Origin: Bacillota bacterium
GTDB lineage: Bacteria > Bacillota > Tb-RUG-66
DNA length: 16,540 nucleotides
NCBI GenBank assembly: GCA_016288255.1
Contig: JAEEYS010000087.1
Location: 1 to 16,540 of the forward strand
Direction of reading: 5' to 3'
Within the stretch, counting starts at the first letter, position 1; each line of letters starts with the position of its first letter. The notes beneath the pieces were generated by a model. It was not told where the DNA came from, searched no databases, and worked only from the letters and a program-made list of their open reading frames with translations. The translations under genes were made by a program, and so were the position numbers. Positions 1 through 6,467 of the stretch are shown here, in pieces.

Positions 1-590
1 CCTACGATATAATTTTCAAAAACCAAAAAATGACTTTTGATCTTAAGCCGTATGGTAGAGGTGTTTGCCTTAAGCTTTTCTACAAAAGCGTCTTTTCCGC
101 TTCGAAAGGTGCTTTCTTCCGTAGAACTTTCGATCCCTCTGGTATCAAAGTCTTTTACGTCAAATCCGATCATTTTTTGGATATCGTCGAACACGATAAC
201 GGCGTTTCCGGATAAGATTTTTAAAATGCCTTCTTCCACATTTTGGATTTCTTCCACATCGGAATAATAAACAGCGCCGTTTTGTATCACATCCATCACA
301 TCATGATTGTTCAAACATTTTAAAAATTTACTGTTTGTATTAAGCGGCTTTAGAACAAAATCACTGATGGATGACTGACTTGCCAGTCCATCCACATAGA
401 TGACGGTCGCTTTTAGTTCAGGTTTACCGTATATGGTGATATCACGAAATTTAATATCATAACTATACCCCAAAAGCTGATCAAAAGAGCTCCTTGTGAC
501 GGGCAGGGTTTTTACATCCAAAGAAATTTCTTTATTTCTCTCCTGTTTAGAAAAGAGCGTTTCCTTCTGGGTTTCTTGTTTTTTTCCCAT
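1..590 (-). CDS. GerA-family spore germinant receptor subunit A, N-terminal part (runs off the window)
   Basis: This is the N-terminal 196 codons of an open frame that continues past base 1. It starts at an ATG (590-588) with AAGGTGAT six bases upstream. The translation has the hallmarks of the GerAA/GerBA/GerKA/SpoVAF family. A charged N-terminus (MGKKQETQKE...) leads into a soluble domain with TVIYVDGLAS near residues 78-87, FVLKPLN near 96-102, then ILSGNAVIVFDDIQKMIGFD near 145-164, and the family signature (SGKDAFVEKLKANTSTIRLK) at about 177-194. In the family this precedes a membrane-embedded C-terminal half; full proteins are about 460-540 residues, so the membrane half is missing here. 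GerA-type A subunits sit in the spore inner membrane with B and C subunits and trigger germination when nutrients bind. The receptor subtype and ligand cannot be told from this part. Confidence 0.9.
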   Translation of the reverse strand, partial: MGKKQETQKETLFSKQERNKEISLDVKTLPVTRSSFDQLLGYSYDIKFRDITIYGKPELKATVIYVDGLASQSSISDFVLKPLNTNSKFLKCLNNHDVMDVIQNGAVYYSDVEEIQNVEEGILKILSGNAVIVFDDIQKMIGFDVKDFDTRGIESSTEESTFRSGKDAFVEKLKANTSTIRLKIKSHFLVFENYIV

Positions 591-626
591 TGATTCATCA
601 CCTTATCTGATCTTTCTTATTGCTTT

Positions 627-633
627 TAGTATG
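627..633 (-). promoter_or_regulatory. Sporulation-sigma-like -10 box (CATACTA) upstream of the gerA-family gene
   Basis: The minus strand reads CATACTA here, identical to the -10 consensus of forespore sigma-G in B. subtilis. It lies 36 bases upstream of the ATG, which leaves room for a leader of about 30 bases. gerA operons are known sigma-G targets. The -35 region 17-18 bases further upstream (TTACATG) is only a weak match, so this is an inference from one box plus gene identity. Confidence 0.45.
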
Positions 634-660
634 GTTGATTTTTGAGAAATCATGTAAATA

Positions 661-698
661 AAAAACAGCAAGAACGAAATAGATCATTTCATTCTTGC
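661..698 (-). terminator. Intrinsic terminator of the DUF1294 gene
   Basis: A 13-bp inverted repeat (668-680 with 686-698, one G-U pair in minus-strand RNA) has a 5-base loop. On the minus strand it is followed by TGTTTTTTATTT. It lies just after the stop codon of the DUF1294 gene and before the gerA-family gene, so the two are likely separate transcripts. Confidence 0.8.
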
Positions 699-722
699 CG
701 GTAACTGTTAAAAATGCGGTGA

Positions 723-1022
723 TCATCTTAGGAACCAAGGAAGTAAATATCGATACAAAAGAAAGATTTCCAAAACATTGATCACGATGGATAGTGGAAC
801 CAAAATCAAAAACGACCAGTGCTTGGTTTTATGACGGTATAAGATCATACCCAGTAAAGTCCCTGCTCCGCCCAATAGAAAAGAGCATAGAAAAAGCGTT
901 TTTTCAGGGACTCTTTCCTTGTGTTTTTTTGCTTTGTTCTTATCCACTCTCATGAGAAGAAGCGTAATCAAGTTCCAAATCAAAAAGAGGAGAATAAAGA
1001 TCAGGATGATATTCTGTTTCAT
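723..1022 (-). CDS. DUF1294 family small membrane protein
   Basis: A 99-residue protein starts at ATG with AAAAGGAG six bases upstream. It has an N-terminal transmembrane segment (about residues 4-24), then the DUF1294 core: DKNKAKK (27-33), RVPEKTLF (37-44), a glycine-rich second membrane segment with LLGGAGTLLGM (49-59), YRHKTKHWSF (61-70) and a final membrane segment (about 71-92). The DK..A, R.PE and HKT motifs are the family signature. No biochemical function is established. The gene appears monocistronic: a terminator precedes it (1080-1112), one follows it, and a TATAAT box lies at 1059-1064. Confidence 0.85.
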   Translation of the reverse strand: MKQNIILIFILLFLIWNLITLLLMRVDKNKAKKHKERVPEKTLFLCSFLLGGAGTLLGMILYRHKTKHWSFLILVPLSIVINVLEIFLLYRYLLPWFLR

Positions 1023-1058
1023 GGTGAACTCCTTTTCAAAATTTCAAATCATGTGTTT

Positions 1059-1064
1059 ATTATA
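1059..1064 (-). promoter_or_regulatory. Probable -10 box (TATAAT) for the DUF1294 gene
   Basis: The minus strand has a perfect TATAAT 36 bases upstream of the ATG. The matching -35 position falls in the T-run of the upstream terminator (TTTTTT), a poor match, so the promoter is plausible but not strong on sequence alone. Confidence 0.4.
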
Positions 1065-1079
1065 TCGAAAAGAAAACAA

Positions 1080-1112
1080 TAAAAAAAGCAAATATATCGA
1101 AATATATTTGCT
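1080..1112 (-). terminator. Intrinsic terminator with UUCG tetraloop
   Basis: A perfect 11-bp stem (1087-1097 with 1102-1112) encloses TTCG on the minus strand and is followed by seven Ts. It stands between the cobalamin riboswitch and the DUF1294 gene, so it would end any transcript that reads through the riboswitch. The plus strand also has a short A/T tail, but its U-run is poor. Confidence 0.8.
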
Positions 1113-1317
1113 TAAAAATACACTCTAATGCATGATTGTTTAGGAATAGACTGCCGAAATTCCTAATAAAATAAACTTGGGTTAAAAAAGTATTAAATTA
1201 CATAAAATGCTTTTACTTAAAGTTTCGGGTGTGAATTTTAAGTAAAAAAGATTGTGTCATACTGACTCAATAGCTGTTTGAAACAGTTTTCCATACTACT
1301 AAACTTGCTGTCAAAAT
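1113..1317 (-). other. Gene-free, hairpin-rich stretch downstream of the cobalamin riboswitch
   Basis: I see no credible coding frame on either strand. The longest minus-strand frame is about 18 codons and lacks a Shine-Dalgarno site. The stretch holds three inverted repeats: TAGGAAT with ATTCCTA (1141-1147 and 1159-1165), an approximately 12-bp AT-rich stem with a 15-base spacer (1209-1250), and CTGTTT/AAACAG (1275-1287). It would be the body of the transcript made when the riboswitch reads through. It may be a small RNA or the remains of a lost gene; the sequence does not decide between these. Confidence 0.4.
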
Positions 1318-1345
1318 AAAAAAACCTTTTCAGAATACTGAAAGG
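1318..1345 (-). terminator. Riboswitch expression-platform terminator
   Basis: On the minus strand CCTTTCAG pairs with CTGAAAAGG (one bulged A) across a TATT loop, and seven Ts follow. It comes 78 bases after the aptamer's P1 helix, the usual place for the switching terminator of a transcriptional cobalamin riboswitch. Confidence 0.85.
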
Positions 1346-1595
1346 CTTCCTGTTTTAGGCATCGCAACCACATGCCTAGAAACAAAACAACACCTCCTCA
1401 TTCCTCGTGACTCTTCAGCGTCAAATTACGGCAGGTCTCCTGACTTCAGTTCAACGTTTATTTCCCCTTCCCATCAAATCTAAGACTTAACAGTGGTATT
1501 TTGAAATAAACTCCCTTTTACAGTGGCGGGTCCGTGCTGGATTTGCACCAGCTTCCCTATTATACAGATCTGGTTTTATTTCTGTACCGTAATTT
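1346..1595 (-). promoter_or_regulatory. Cobalamin (adenosylcobalamin-type) riboswitch
   Basis: The aptamer spans 1595-1424 and is closed by a perfect 9-bp P1 helix (AAATTACGG at 1595-1587 with CCGTAATTT at 1432-1424). In transcript order it contains AGGGAAGC-GGTGCAAATCC-GGAC, the B12 box CGCCACTG (core at 1527-1521), GGGAAGGGG and AGTCAGGAGACCTGCC, all invariant elements of the class. A hairpin with a 7-bp stem (1356-1378) follows. Its loop has GTGG, complementary to CCAC of the B12 box, which fits the L5-L13 kissing interaction that reports ligand binding. The terminator comes next. The family normally represses B12 synthesis or uptake genes when cobalamin is bound, but no such gene follows here. 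Confidence 0.95.
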
Positions 1596-1618
1596 ATACA
1601 ATATTCAGTTGCATTTTT

Positions 1619-1647
1619 ATTATAAACTTTACCCATTGGCAGGTCAA
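1619..1647 (-). promoter_or_regulatory. Sigma-A promoter of the cobalamin riboswitch transcript
   Basis: The minus strand has TTGACC (1647-1642), a 17-base spacer and a perfect TATAAT (1624-1619). Transcription would start near 1612, about 17 bases before the P1 helix. An intact, near-consensus promoter argues that the riboswitch is still expressed. Confidence 0.85.
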
Positions 1648-1675
1648 GAGCCTTTTCAAAACTTTTATTTGATAT

Positions 1676-1717
1676 TTGAAAGAAAAAGCGAAATCGGAAT
1701 ACTCCCGTTTCGCTTTT
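1676..1717 (-). terminator. Intrinsic terminator of the rarA-nitroreductase transcript
   Basis: AAAAGCGAAA (1684-1693) pairs perfectly with TTTCGCTTTT (1708-1717) with partial pairing inside, and a T-rich tail (TCTTTC after the stem Ts) follows on the minus strand. It begins 36 bases after the nitroreductase stop codon. Confidence 0.8.
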
Positions 1718-1752
1718 GAAAAAGTATGTTCATAAATATTTTTGGATAAAAT

Positions 1753-2265
1753 TTATTTCAGCCATTTTTCTTTTATTACAAATTCTTCCATCGGTTTTTT
1801 CTCTCTGATTTTTGTTTCTCTGGCCGGATACCCCAAAGGCGTAACGGCAATTACAGTATATTCTGCGGGAATATTCAGTACTTCTTTTACTTGATCCCCG
1901 TTAAAAGCTCCAAGCCAGCAGGTCCCCAATCCTTCTTCCGTTGCTTCCAGCACCATAAAAGAAAGCGCGATCGAAGCGTCTACCGTGCGTGCCGGCTGAC
2001 CGCATGGCATATTCACTTCATTTGTGACGCACACGACCAATACTACCGGTGCTTTTGCTACAAAACTTTGTCCGCAGCAGGCTTCTGCAAGCTGTTCCCG
2101 CAGAGTTTGATCTTTTACTACTACCACTTTGTTTTGCTGTTGGTTGCTGGCAGTGGGAGCCAAACGCCCCGCTTCCAATACCCTTTCCAATACGGCTTCG
2201 TCAATGGGCGTGTCTGCATAATTTCTTACGCTGGATCTTTTTTGAATCGTTTCCAATACCGACAT
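1753..2265 (-). CDS. Nitroreductase family FMN-dependent oxidoreductase
   Basis: A 170-residue protein starts at ATG with AAAGGAGA about eight bases upstream. It shows the nitroreductase fold signature: an N-terminal RSSVRNY (10-16) that contacts FMN phosphate, APTASNQQ (36-43), a central helix containing DASIALSFMVLEA (96-108), GTCWLGAF (113-120) and VTPLGYPA near 141-148. The family reduces nitroaromatics, quinones or flavins with NAD(P)H as homodimers. At 170 residues it is a short member, like many clostridial proteins annotated only as nitroreductase family, and the physiological substrate cannot be inferred. It begins 40 bases after the rarA stop with no terminator between, so the two are probably cotranscribed. 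Confidence 0.9.
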   Translation of the reverse strand: MSVLETIQKRSSVRNYADTPIDEAVLERVLEAGRLAPTASNQQQNKVVVVKDQTLREQLAEACCGQSFVAKAPVVLVVCVTNEVNMPCGQPARTVDASIALSFMVLEATEEGLGTCWLGAFNGDQVKEVLNIPAEYTVIAVTPLGYPARETKIREKKPMEEFVIKEKWLK

Positions 2266-2305
2266 CGTGATCTCTCCTTTTTATTTATTAAACATAACGT
2301 TTATT

Positions 2306-3703
2306 TCAGTCCGCGTGTTCTTTTTTTGTAGAACTATTTCCTTCAAAAGAGGTATCTCTTTCTGTCCTTTCCCTTTCATCAGACGGTCTCAGACGTCTTA
2401 ATCTGTTTTGGATTTCTTTTTCTTTTCCGTAGACTTTCGGTTCATAAAATCTTTGATTGACTTCATATAGAACATCAGGCAGATACTGTTGATCCACATA
2501 AGCGTTGGGATAATCGTGCGGATATTGATAACCGATCCCTCTGCCCAATTTACTGCTTCCTTTATAAGAAGCGTCTTTTAAATGAATGGGAACTTCTCCC
2601 AAAGGATTGCTTTCGATATAACTCATTGCTTTGTTGATCGCCATATAGGACGCGTTGCTTTTTTCTGCCGAAGCAACATAGATTGCCGCTTCCGATAAGA
2701 TGATCCTGCCTTCCGGCATACCGATAAACTGCACTGCCTGCGCAGCGGAATTGGCAACTACCAAAGCCATGGGATCGGCTAATCCCACATCTTCCGCAGC
2801 ACATATCACGATCCTTCTGGCAATAAACTTAGGGTCTTCTCCCCCGTAGATCATTCGTCCCAGCCAATAGACAGCGGCATCCGGATCGGAACCGCGCATA
2901 CTTTTGATAAAAGCGGAGATGACATCGTAGTGAGTATCTCCCTTTTTGTCATATTTAATGGTCCTTTTTTGAATGGATTCTTCCACAGTATCGATATTGA
3001 TGATCCGTCTTCCGAATTCATCGGGAGGCGTCGTCATAACGGCCAATTCCAGCGCATTTAACAGATTTCTTGCATCTCCGCCGGATAGATCCGCCAAATA
3101 ATTCATCGTGACCTCATCCATAACGGGAGAATATATCTTTAATCCGTTTTCTTTATCTGTCAGCGCTCTTTTGATGATGTTGCGCAGATCTTCTATCGTC
3201 AAAGGCTTGAATTCAAAAATACGGGAACGAGAGATCAATGCGGAATTCACTTCAAAAAAAGGATTTTCCGTCGTAGCGCCGATCAATGTGACCGTTCCGT
3301 CTTCCACATAGGGCAAAATAGCGTCTTGCTGGCTTTTATTGAAACGATGTATTTCATCTATGAATAAAATCGTCTTGGTTCCGTACATCCCCAATCGTTC
3401 TTTGGCGTTTTTGATCACTTCTCTTAAATCCGCCACACCGGAAGTAACCGCATTCAGTTTTTCAAAATAGGATTTTGTGGTTTGGGAAATAATGCGTGCC
3501 AAAGCGGTTTTTCCCGTGCCGGGAGGACCGTAAAAAATTAAAGAACCCATTTTGTCCGCTTCAATAGCGCGGCGAAGAAGTTTGCCTCTTCCTATGATAT
3601 GTTCCTGCCCAAAAAATTCATCCAGTGTTTTGGGCGCCATTCTATAGGCTAAGGGAGCTTCTTTTTCTTTTAAGATATCTTCCTGATATTGGAATAAGTC
3701 CAT
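2306..3703 (-). CDS. rarA: Replication-associated recombination protein A (AAA+ ATPase)
   Basis: A 465-residue protein starts at ATG with AAGGAGGGG five bases upstream. It has Walker A GPPGTGKT (59-66), Walker B ILFIDE (112-117) followed by the RarA/clamp-loader signature IHRFNKSQQD (118-127), sensor 1 region LIGATTENP, and an arginine-rich ALISRSRIFEF segment. The C-terminal half has the helical MgsA domain, including MRGSDPDAAVYWLGRMI and YKGSSKLGRG, typical of the family. RarA (MgsA in E. coli, YrvN in B. subtilis) acts at stalled replication forks with SSB and RecA-dependent repair. About 25 charged, probably disordered residues form the C-terminus (RRLRPSDERERTERD...). Its place beside the 6S/aspS block matches B. 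subtilis. Confidence 0.96.
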   Translation of the reverse strand: MDLFQYQEDILKEKEAPLAYRMAPKTLDEFFGQEHIIGRGKLLRRAIEADKMGSLIFYGPPGTGKTALARIISQTTKSYFEKLNAVTSGVADLREVIKNAKERLGMYGTKTILFIDEIHRFNKSQQDAILPYVEDGTVTLIGATTENPFFEVNSALISRSRIFEFKPLTIEDLRNIIKRALTDKENGLKIYSPVMDEVTMNYLADLSGGDARNLLNALELAVMTTPPDEFGRRIINIDTVEESIQKRTIKYDKKGDTHYDVISAFIKSMRGSDPDAAVYWLGRMIYGGEDPKFIARRIVICAAEDVGLADPMALVVANSAAQAVQFIGMPEGRIILSEAAIYVASAEKSNASYMAINKAMSYIESNPLGEVPIHLKDASYKGSSKLGRGIGYQYPHDYPNAYVDQQYLPDVLYEVNQRFYEPKVYGKEKEIQNRLRRLRPSDERERTERDTSFEGNSSTKKEHAD

Positions 3704-3728
3704 TTTGTCCCCTCCTTCTTTCTCTTTT

Positions 3729-3734
3729 ATTATA
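3729..3734 (-). promoter_or_regulatory. Possible -10 box (TATAAT) for rarA
   Basis: A perfect TATAAT lies 25 bases upstream of the rarA ATG, between it and the preceding terminator. The -35 position (TTTTCT at 17-base spacing) is poor, so the assignment is tentative. Confidence 0.4.
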
Positions 3735-3796
3735 TCTTATTCTTTGCTGAGAGAAAATACAATTCTGTTTTGCTAAAACAGGGCCTTTATAAAACC

Positions 3797-3824
3797 ATAA
3801 AAAAACCACGTTTTAAACGTGGTT
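3797..3824 (-). terminator. Intrinsic terminator of the RseC-like gene
   Basis: AACCACGTTT (3804-3813) pairs perfectly with AAACGTGGTT (3815-3824); on the minus strand at least seven Ts follow. It ends the RseC-like gene 12 bases after its stop and isolates it from rarA. Confidence 0.88.
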
Positions 3825-3836
3825 TGGTTGTTTTTG

Positions 3837-4265
3837 TCACTCTTGCTCATCAAGTCCTTTTGCGTAACCGATGATAACGGGGATATATTGATTGTTATCC
3901 GCGCGGATCAATTTTTGATTGTAAAAATAGATCATGACAAAGGATACCGCCATGAGCGTCAAGCCCAAAAAGACGTATGCGATTTGCGCCCAATGTAAAA
4001 AATAACCGATCGCGAAACCGAGCACCAAGGCAATGAACGGAATCATATAGGGTATAAAAGAAACATTTAAAAAACTTTCTTCTTCCAATGTGACTTCGAC
4101 ATAATCCCCTATTTCAGCGTTGATTTTATTTTTGGCGATCACTTCGATATCTTTTTTGGTATAAGCCGTCATGCAGCCGCCGCAGCGGGAACAAGCTTCG
4201 TGCCGTAAAAATCGAACCGTTGCTTTTTCTTTGTTTTTTTCGATCACAACACCGTTTTTTTCCAT
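3837..4265 (-). CDS. RseC/MucC family (SoxR-reducing system) membrane protein
   Basis: A 142-residue protein. It opens with a small beta domain (GVVIEKNKEKATVRF, 5-19), then a cysteine cluster C25-x2-C28-x2-C31 in the context CSRCGGC, a second beta segment with GDYVEVTLEE, and two transmembrane segments (about 70-90 and 94-113) followed by a short charged tail. This is the layout of the RseC/MucC family: in E. coli RseC helps the Rsx complex reduce SoxR, and in Firmicutes homologues often accompany Rnf. No Rnf gene is visible here and the gene stands alone between 6S RNA and rarA. The ATG is preceded by AAGGAAG, but 12-14 bases away, so initiation looks weak or the true start differs. No in-frame alternative is better. 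Confidence 0.85.
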   Translation of the reverse strand: MEKNGVVIEKNKEKATVRFLRHEACSRCGGCMTAYTKKDIEVIAKNKINAEIGDYVEVTLEEESFLNVSFIPYMIPFIALVLGFAIGYFLHWAQIAYVFLGLTLMAVSFVMIYFYNQKLIRADNNQYIPVIIGYAKGLDEQE

Positions 4266-4317
4266 GGATATTTCACGCTTCCTTACTGGTATCGATAAAA
4301 ACCTCTATACAAAAATA

Positions 4318-4512
4318 ATCCCCACTTGGCCGTGGAAGAGGGAAAGAAGAACCCTGCCTACGCAGGTGGGTGTTGCCTTACAGCTTCGTAAGTCCTGTCA
4401 TGCAGGCATGTATTCCGCTCTAAGAGACAAACTCCCTAAATCAAAGTGTTGGTTCTTTCTACCGCATCCTCACCAACTTTGCAGGGCAAATTTATTTTCT
4501 CCAAAGAAAAAA
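4318..4512 (-). ncRNA. ssrS: 6S RNA
   Basis: The minus strand carries a structured stretch that matches clostridial 6S RNA as I know it. In transcript order: TTGCCCTGC near the 5' end (about 4490), a GTTGG...CCAAC hairpin with GAACCAAC, TTAGGGAGTTTGT, a terminal arm in which CTTAGAGC pairs with GCTGTAAG around an ATGCCTGCAT hairpin, then AAGGCAACACCCACCTG, and GGCAGGG that pairs back to CCCTGC. 6S RNA mimics an open promoter and sequesters sigma-A RNA polymerase. Its place directly downstream of aspS matches bsrA (6S-1) in B. subtilis, which also lies beside aspS. Ends are approximate. A plus-strand frame through this region is a shadow. Confidence 0.85.
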
Positions 4513-4562
4513 TATTTAGTCATGTATATCATTTTCTTTTATTGGTAACTCAAATATATCAC

Positions 4563-4618
4563 AAAAAAAAGGTTTTATCAAGATAAAGCCCGTTCCTATT
4601 TTTAAGATAGAAACGGGC
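4563..4618 (-). terminator. Tandem overlapping terminators after aspS
   Basis: Hairpin 1 is GCCCGTTTCTAT with ATAGGAACGGGC (4618-4607 with 4599-4588, one G-U), followed by TTTATCTT. Hairpin 2 (4590-4571, GGCTTTA with TAAAACC) shares its first GGC with the end of hairpin 1 and is followed by eight Ts. They end the hisS-aspS transcript 27 bases after the aspS stop. Confidence 0.88.
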
Positions 4619-4644
4619 AAATTCAGGTCGATTCCATTATAAAA

Positions 4645-6417
4645 CTAATCCAATTTCATCGTGCGGATACTTAATTCTTCCAGCTGTTTGTCTGTTACGT
4701 AATCCGGTGCGCCGGACATAAGATCTGTGGCTCTTTGTGTTTTCGGAAAAGCAATACATTCCCGGATCGTCTTACTGCCGGACATGAGCATGACCAAACG
4801 GTCCAAGCCGTATGCGATCCCGCCGTGAGGCGGTGTTCCGTATTGAAAAGCGTCCATCAAAAATCCGAATTGACTTCTTGCTTCTTCGTCGGTAAATCCC
4901 AAAGCTTTAAACATTTTTGCCTGCAAATCGGCATTATAGATCCTTAAGCTTCCGCCACCTAATTCCGTGCCGTTTAAGACCATGTCATACGCTTTTGCTT
5001 TGACTCTTTGGGGATCGGATTCCAAATATGGGATATCTTCTTCTACCGGCATGGTGAACGGATGGTGCATCGCTTTATAGCGCTTGTTTTCTTCGTCATA
5101 TTCAAACATAGGGAAATCCGTTACCCATAAGAAGTTTAATTTGGATTCATCGATCAATTCATATTTTTCACCCAAGAAAAGTCTTAACCGATTTAAGACG
5201 GTATTGGCAACGGTAAAGGTATCCGCAACAAAAATGATCAAGTCGCCTTGTTCGGCTTCCATTTCTTTTAAGATGGCGTCTAAGACTTCTTCGGATAAGA
5301 ATTTCAAGATAGGAGATCTGACTTCTCCGTCTTTTAATACGATATAAGCCATCCCTTTTGCGCCGGATGCTTTTGCCATTTCATCCAGTTTATCGATATC
5401 GCGGCGCGGCATGCTTGCCATTCCTTTGCAGTTGATGGCTTTGACCACATTGCCTTTTGCCACTGCGTCAGCAAATATTTTAAATCCGCAGTCTTTGACG
5501 ACATGATTTATGGTATGAAGAAGCAGACCAAATCGTGTATCCGGTTTATCGCTTCCGTATGATTCCATTGCTTCTTCGTAGCTGAGCCGTTTTAGAGGGA
5601 TCGGTATATCGATATTTAAGACATCTTGAAAGATTTTATGCATGAGTCTTTCATTCAAAGACAGAATGTCTTCCATATCCACAAAAGAGAGTTCCATATC
5701 AAGCTGTGTAAATTCAGGCTGACGGTCCGCTCTTAGATCTTCGTCCCGAAAACATTTTACGATTTGATAATACCGTTCAAACCCCGAAACCATCAACAGC
5801 TGTTTATACATTTGCGGAGACTGCGGTAAAGCATAGAATTTACCCGGGTTTACCCTGCTCGGCACCAAGAAATCTCTGGCGCCTTCCGGTGTGGAACCGA
5901 TCAGCATAGGCGTTTCGATCTCAATAAATTTTTCTTCATCCAAAAAATTTCTGATGGTTTTGGCTACCTGATGGCGCAAAAAGAAATTTTTCTGCACTTC
6001 TTTCCGCCGTAAATCCAAATACCGATATTTTAGGCGAATGCTTTCATCTACGACAGCATATTCATCCAATGCAAAAGGCGGTGTCAAAGATTCATTGTAG
6101 AGATTCATTTCAAATACTTCTACTTCAACTTCCCCGGTTTCTATGTTTTCGTTAATCCCGTCTTCCGGACGGTTTCTGACTCTGCCTTTGATAGATAATA
6201 CATATTCGCTTCTCAAGCGTTCTGCCAAATGGAATGTTTCTCCCTTGTCAGGATTGATCACGATCTGCGCGATACCGGTCCTATCCCGAAGATCGATAAA
6301 AATAACGCCGCCCAGGTCTCTTCGTTTTTGTACCCAACCGGTTAAAATTACGTCTGTTCCATGATGTTCTTTGCGGAGTTCTCCACAGTAATGTGTTCTT
6401 TTCCAAATTTCAGCCAT
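4645..6417 (-). CDS. aspS: Aspartyl-tRNA synthetase (class II)
   Basis: A 590-residue protein attaches aspartate to tRNA-Asp. I chose the ATG at 6417, which has AAGGAAG seven bases upstream; an in-frame TTG 21 bases earlier has no Shine-Dalgarno site. The order is bacterial: an OB-fold anticodon-binding domain (about 1-105, with GWVQKRRDLGGVIFIDLRD), the class II core with motif 1, ALPQSPQMYKQLLM and motif 2 FRDEDLRADRQPEFTQLD (about 223-240), the bacterial GAD insertion (about 285-415), and motif 3 GIAYGLDRLVML near 532-543. Length is normal for bacterial AspRS. It follows hisS by 50 bases with no terminator, so it shares the T-box-controlled transcript. Whether it is discriminating or also charges tRNA-Asn cannot be told here. 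Confidence 0.98.
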   Translation of the reverse strand: MAEIWKRTHYCGELRKEHHGTDVILTGWVQKRRDLGGVIFIDLRDRTGIAQIVINPDKGETFHLAERLRSEYVLSIKGRVRNRPEDGINENIETGEVEVEVFEMNLYNESLTPPFALDEYAVVDESIRLKYRYLDLRRKEVQKNFFLRHQVAKTIRNFLDEEKFIEIETPMLIGSTPEGARDFLVPSRVNPGKFYALPQSPQMYKQLLMVSGFERYYQIVKCFRDEDLRADRQPEFTQLDMELSFVDMEDILSLNERLMHKIFQDVLNIDIPIPLKRLSYEEAMESYGSDKPDTRFGLLLHTINHVVKDCGFKIFADAVAKGNVVKAINCKGMASMPRRDIDKLDEMAKASGAKGMAYIVLKDGEVRSPILKFLSEEVLDAILKEMEAEQGDLIIFVADTFTVANTVLNRLRLFLGEKYELIDESKLNFLWVTDFPMFEYDEENKRYKAMHHPFTMPVEEDIPYLESDPQRVKAKAYDMVLNGTELGGGSLRIYNADLQAKMFKALGFTDEEARSQFGFLMDAFQYGTPPHGGIAYGLDRLVMLMSGSKTIRECIAFPKTQRATDLMSGAPDYVTDKQLEELSIRTMKLD

Positions 6418-6467
6418 TTTCTTACTTCCTTTTATCAATAAAATTATTCAAATAATCCTCTTCCCAT

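Noticed and set aside
1209..1250. AT-rich inverted repeat considered as a terminator or a mobile-element end
   Set aside because: Neither strand has a proper U-run after the stem, and there are no flanking target duplications or transposase; kept only as unexplained structure.
1534..1719. Plus-strand frame of 61 codons over the riboswitch
   Set aside because: It lies antisense to the conserved aptamer, the promoter and a terminator; no ribosome site and no protein-like motif.
4171..4548. Plus-strand frame of 125 codons
   Set aside because: It is antisense to the RseC-like gene start and runs through the 6S RNA, whose structure explains the sequence better.
6418..6438. Longer aspS start (TTG, seven extra residues)
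   Set aside because: The Shine-Dalgarno AAGGAAG lies inside this extension and is correctly spaced for the ATG at 6417.
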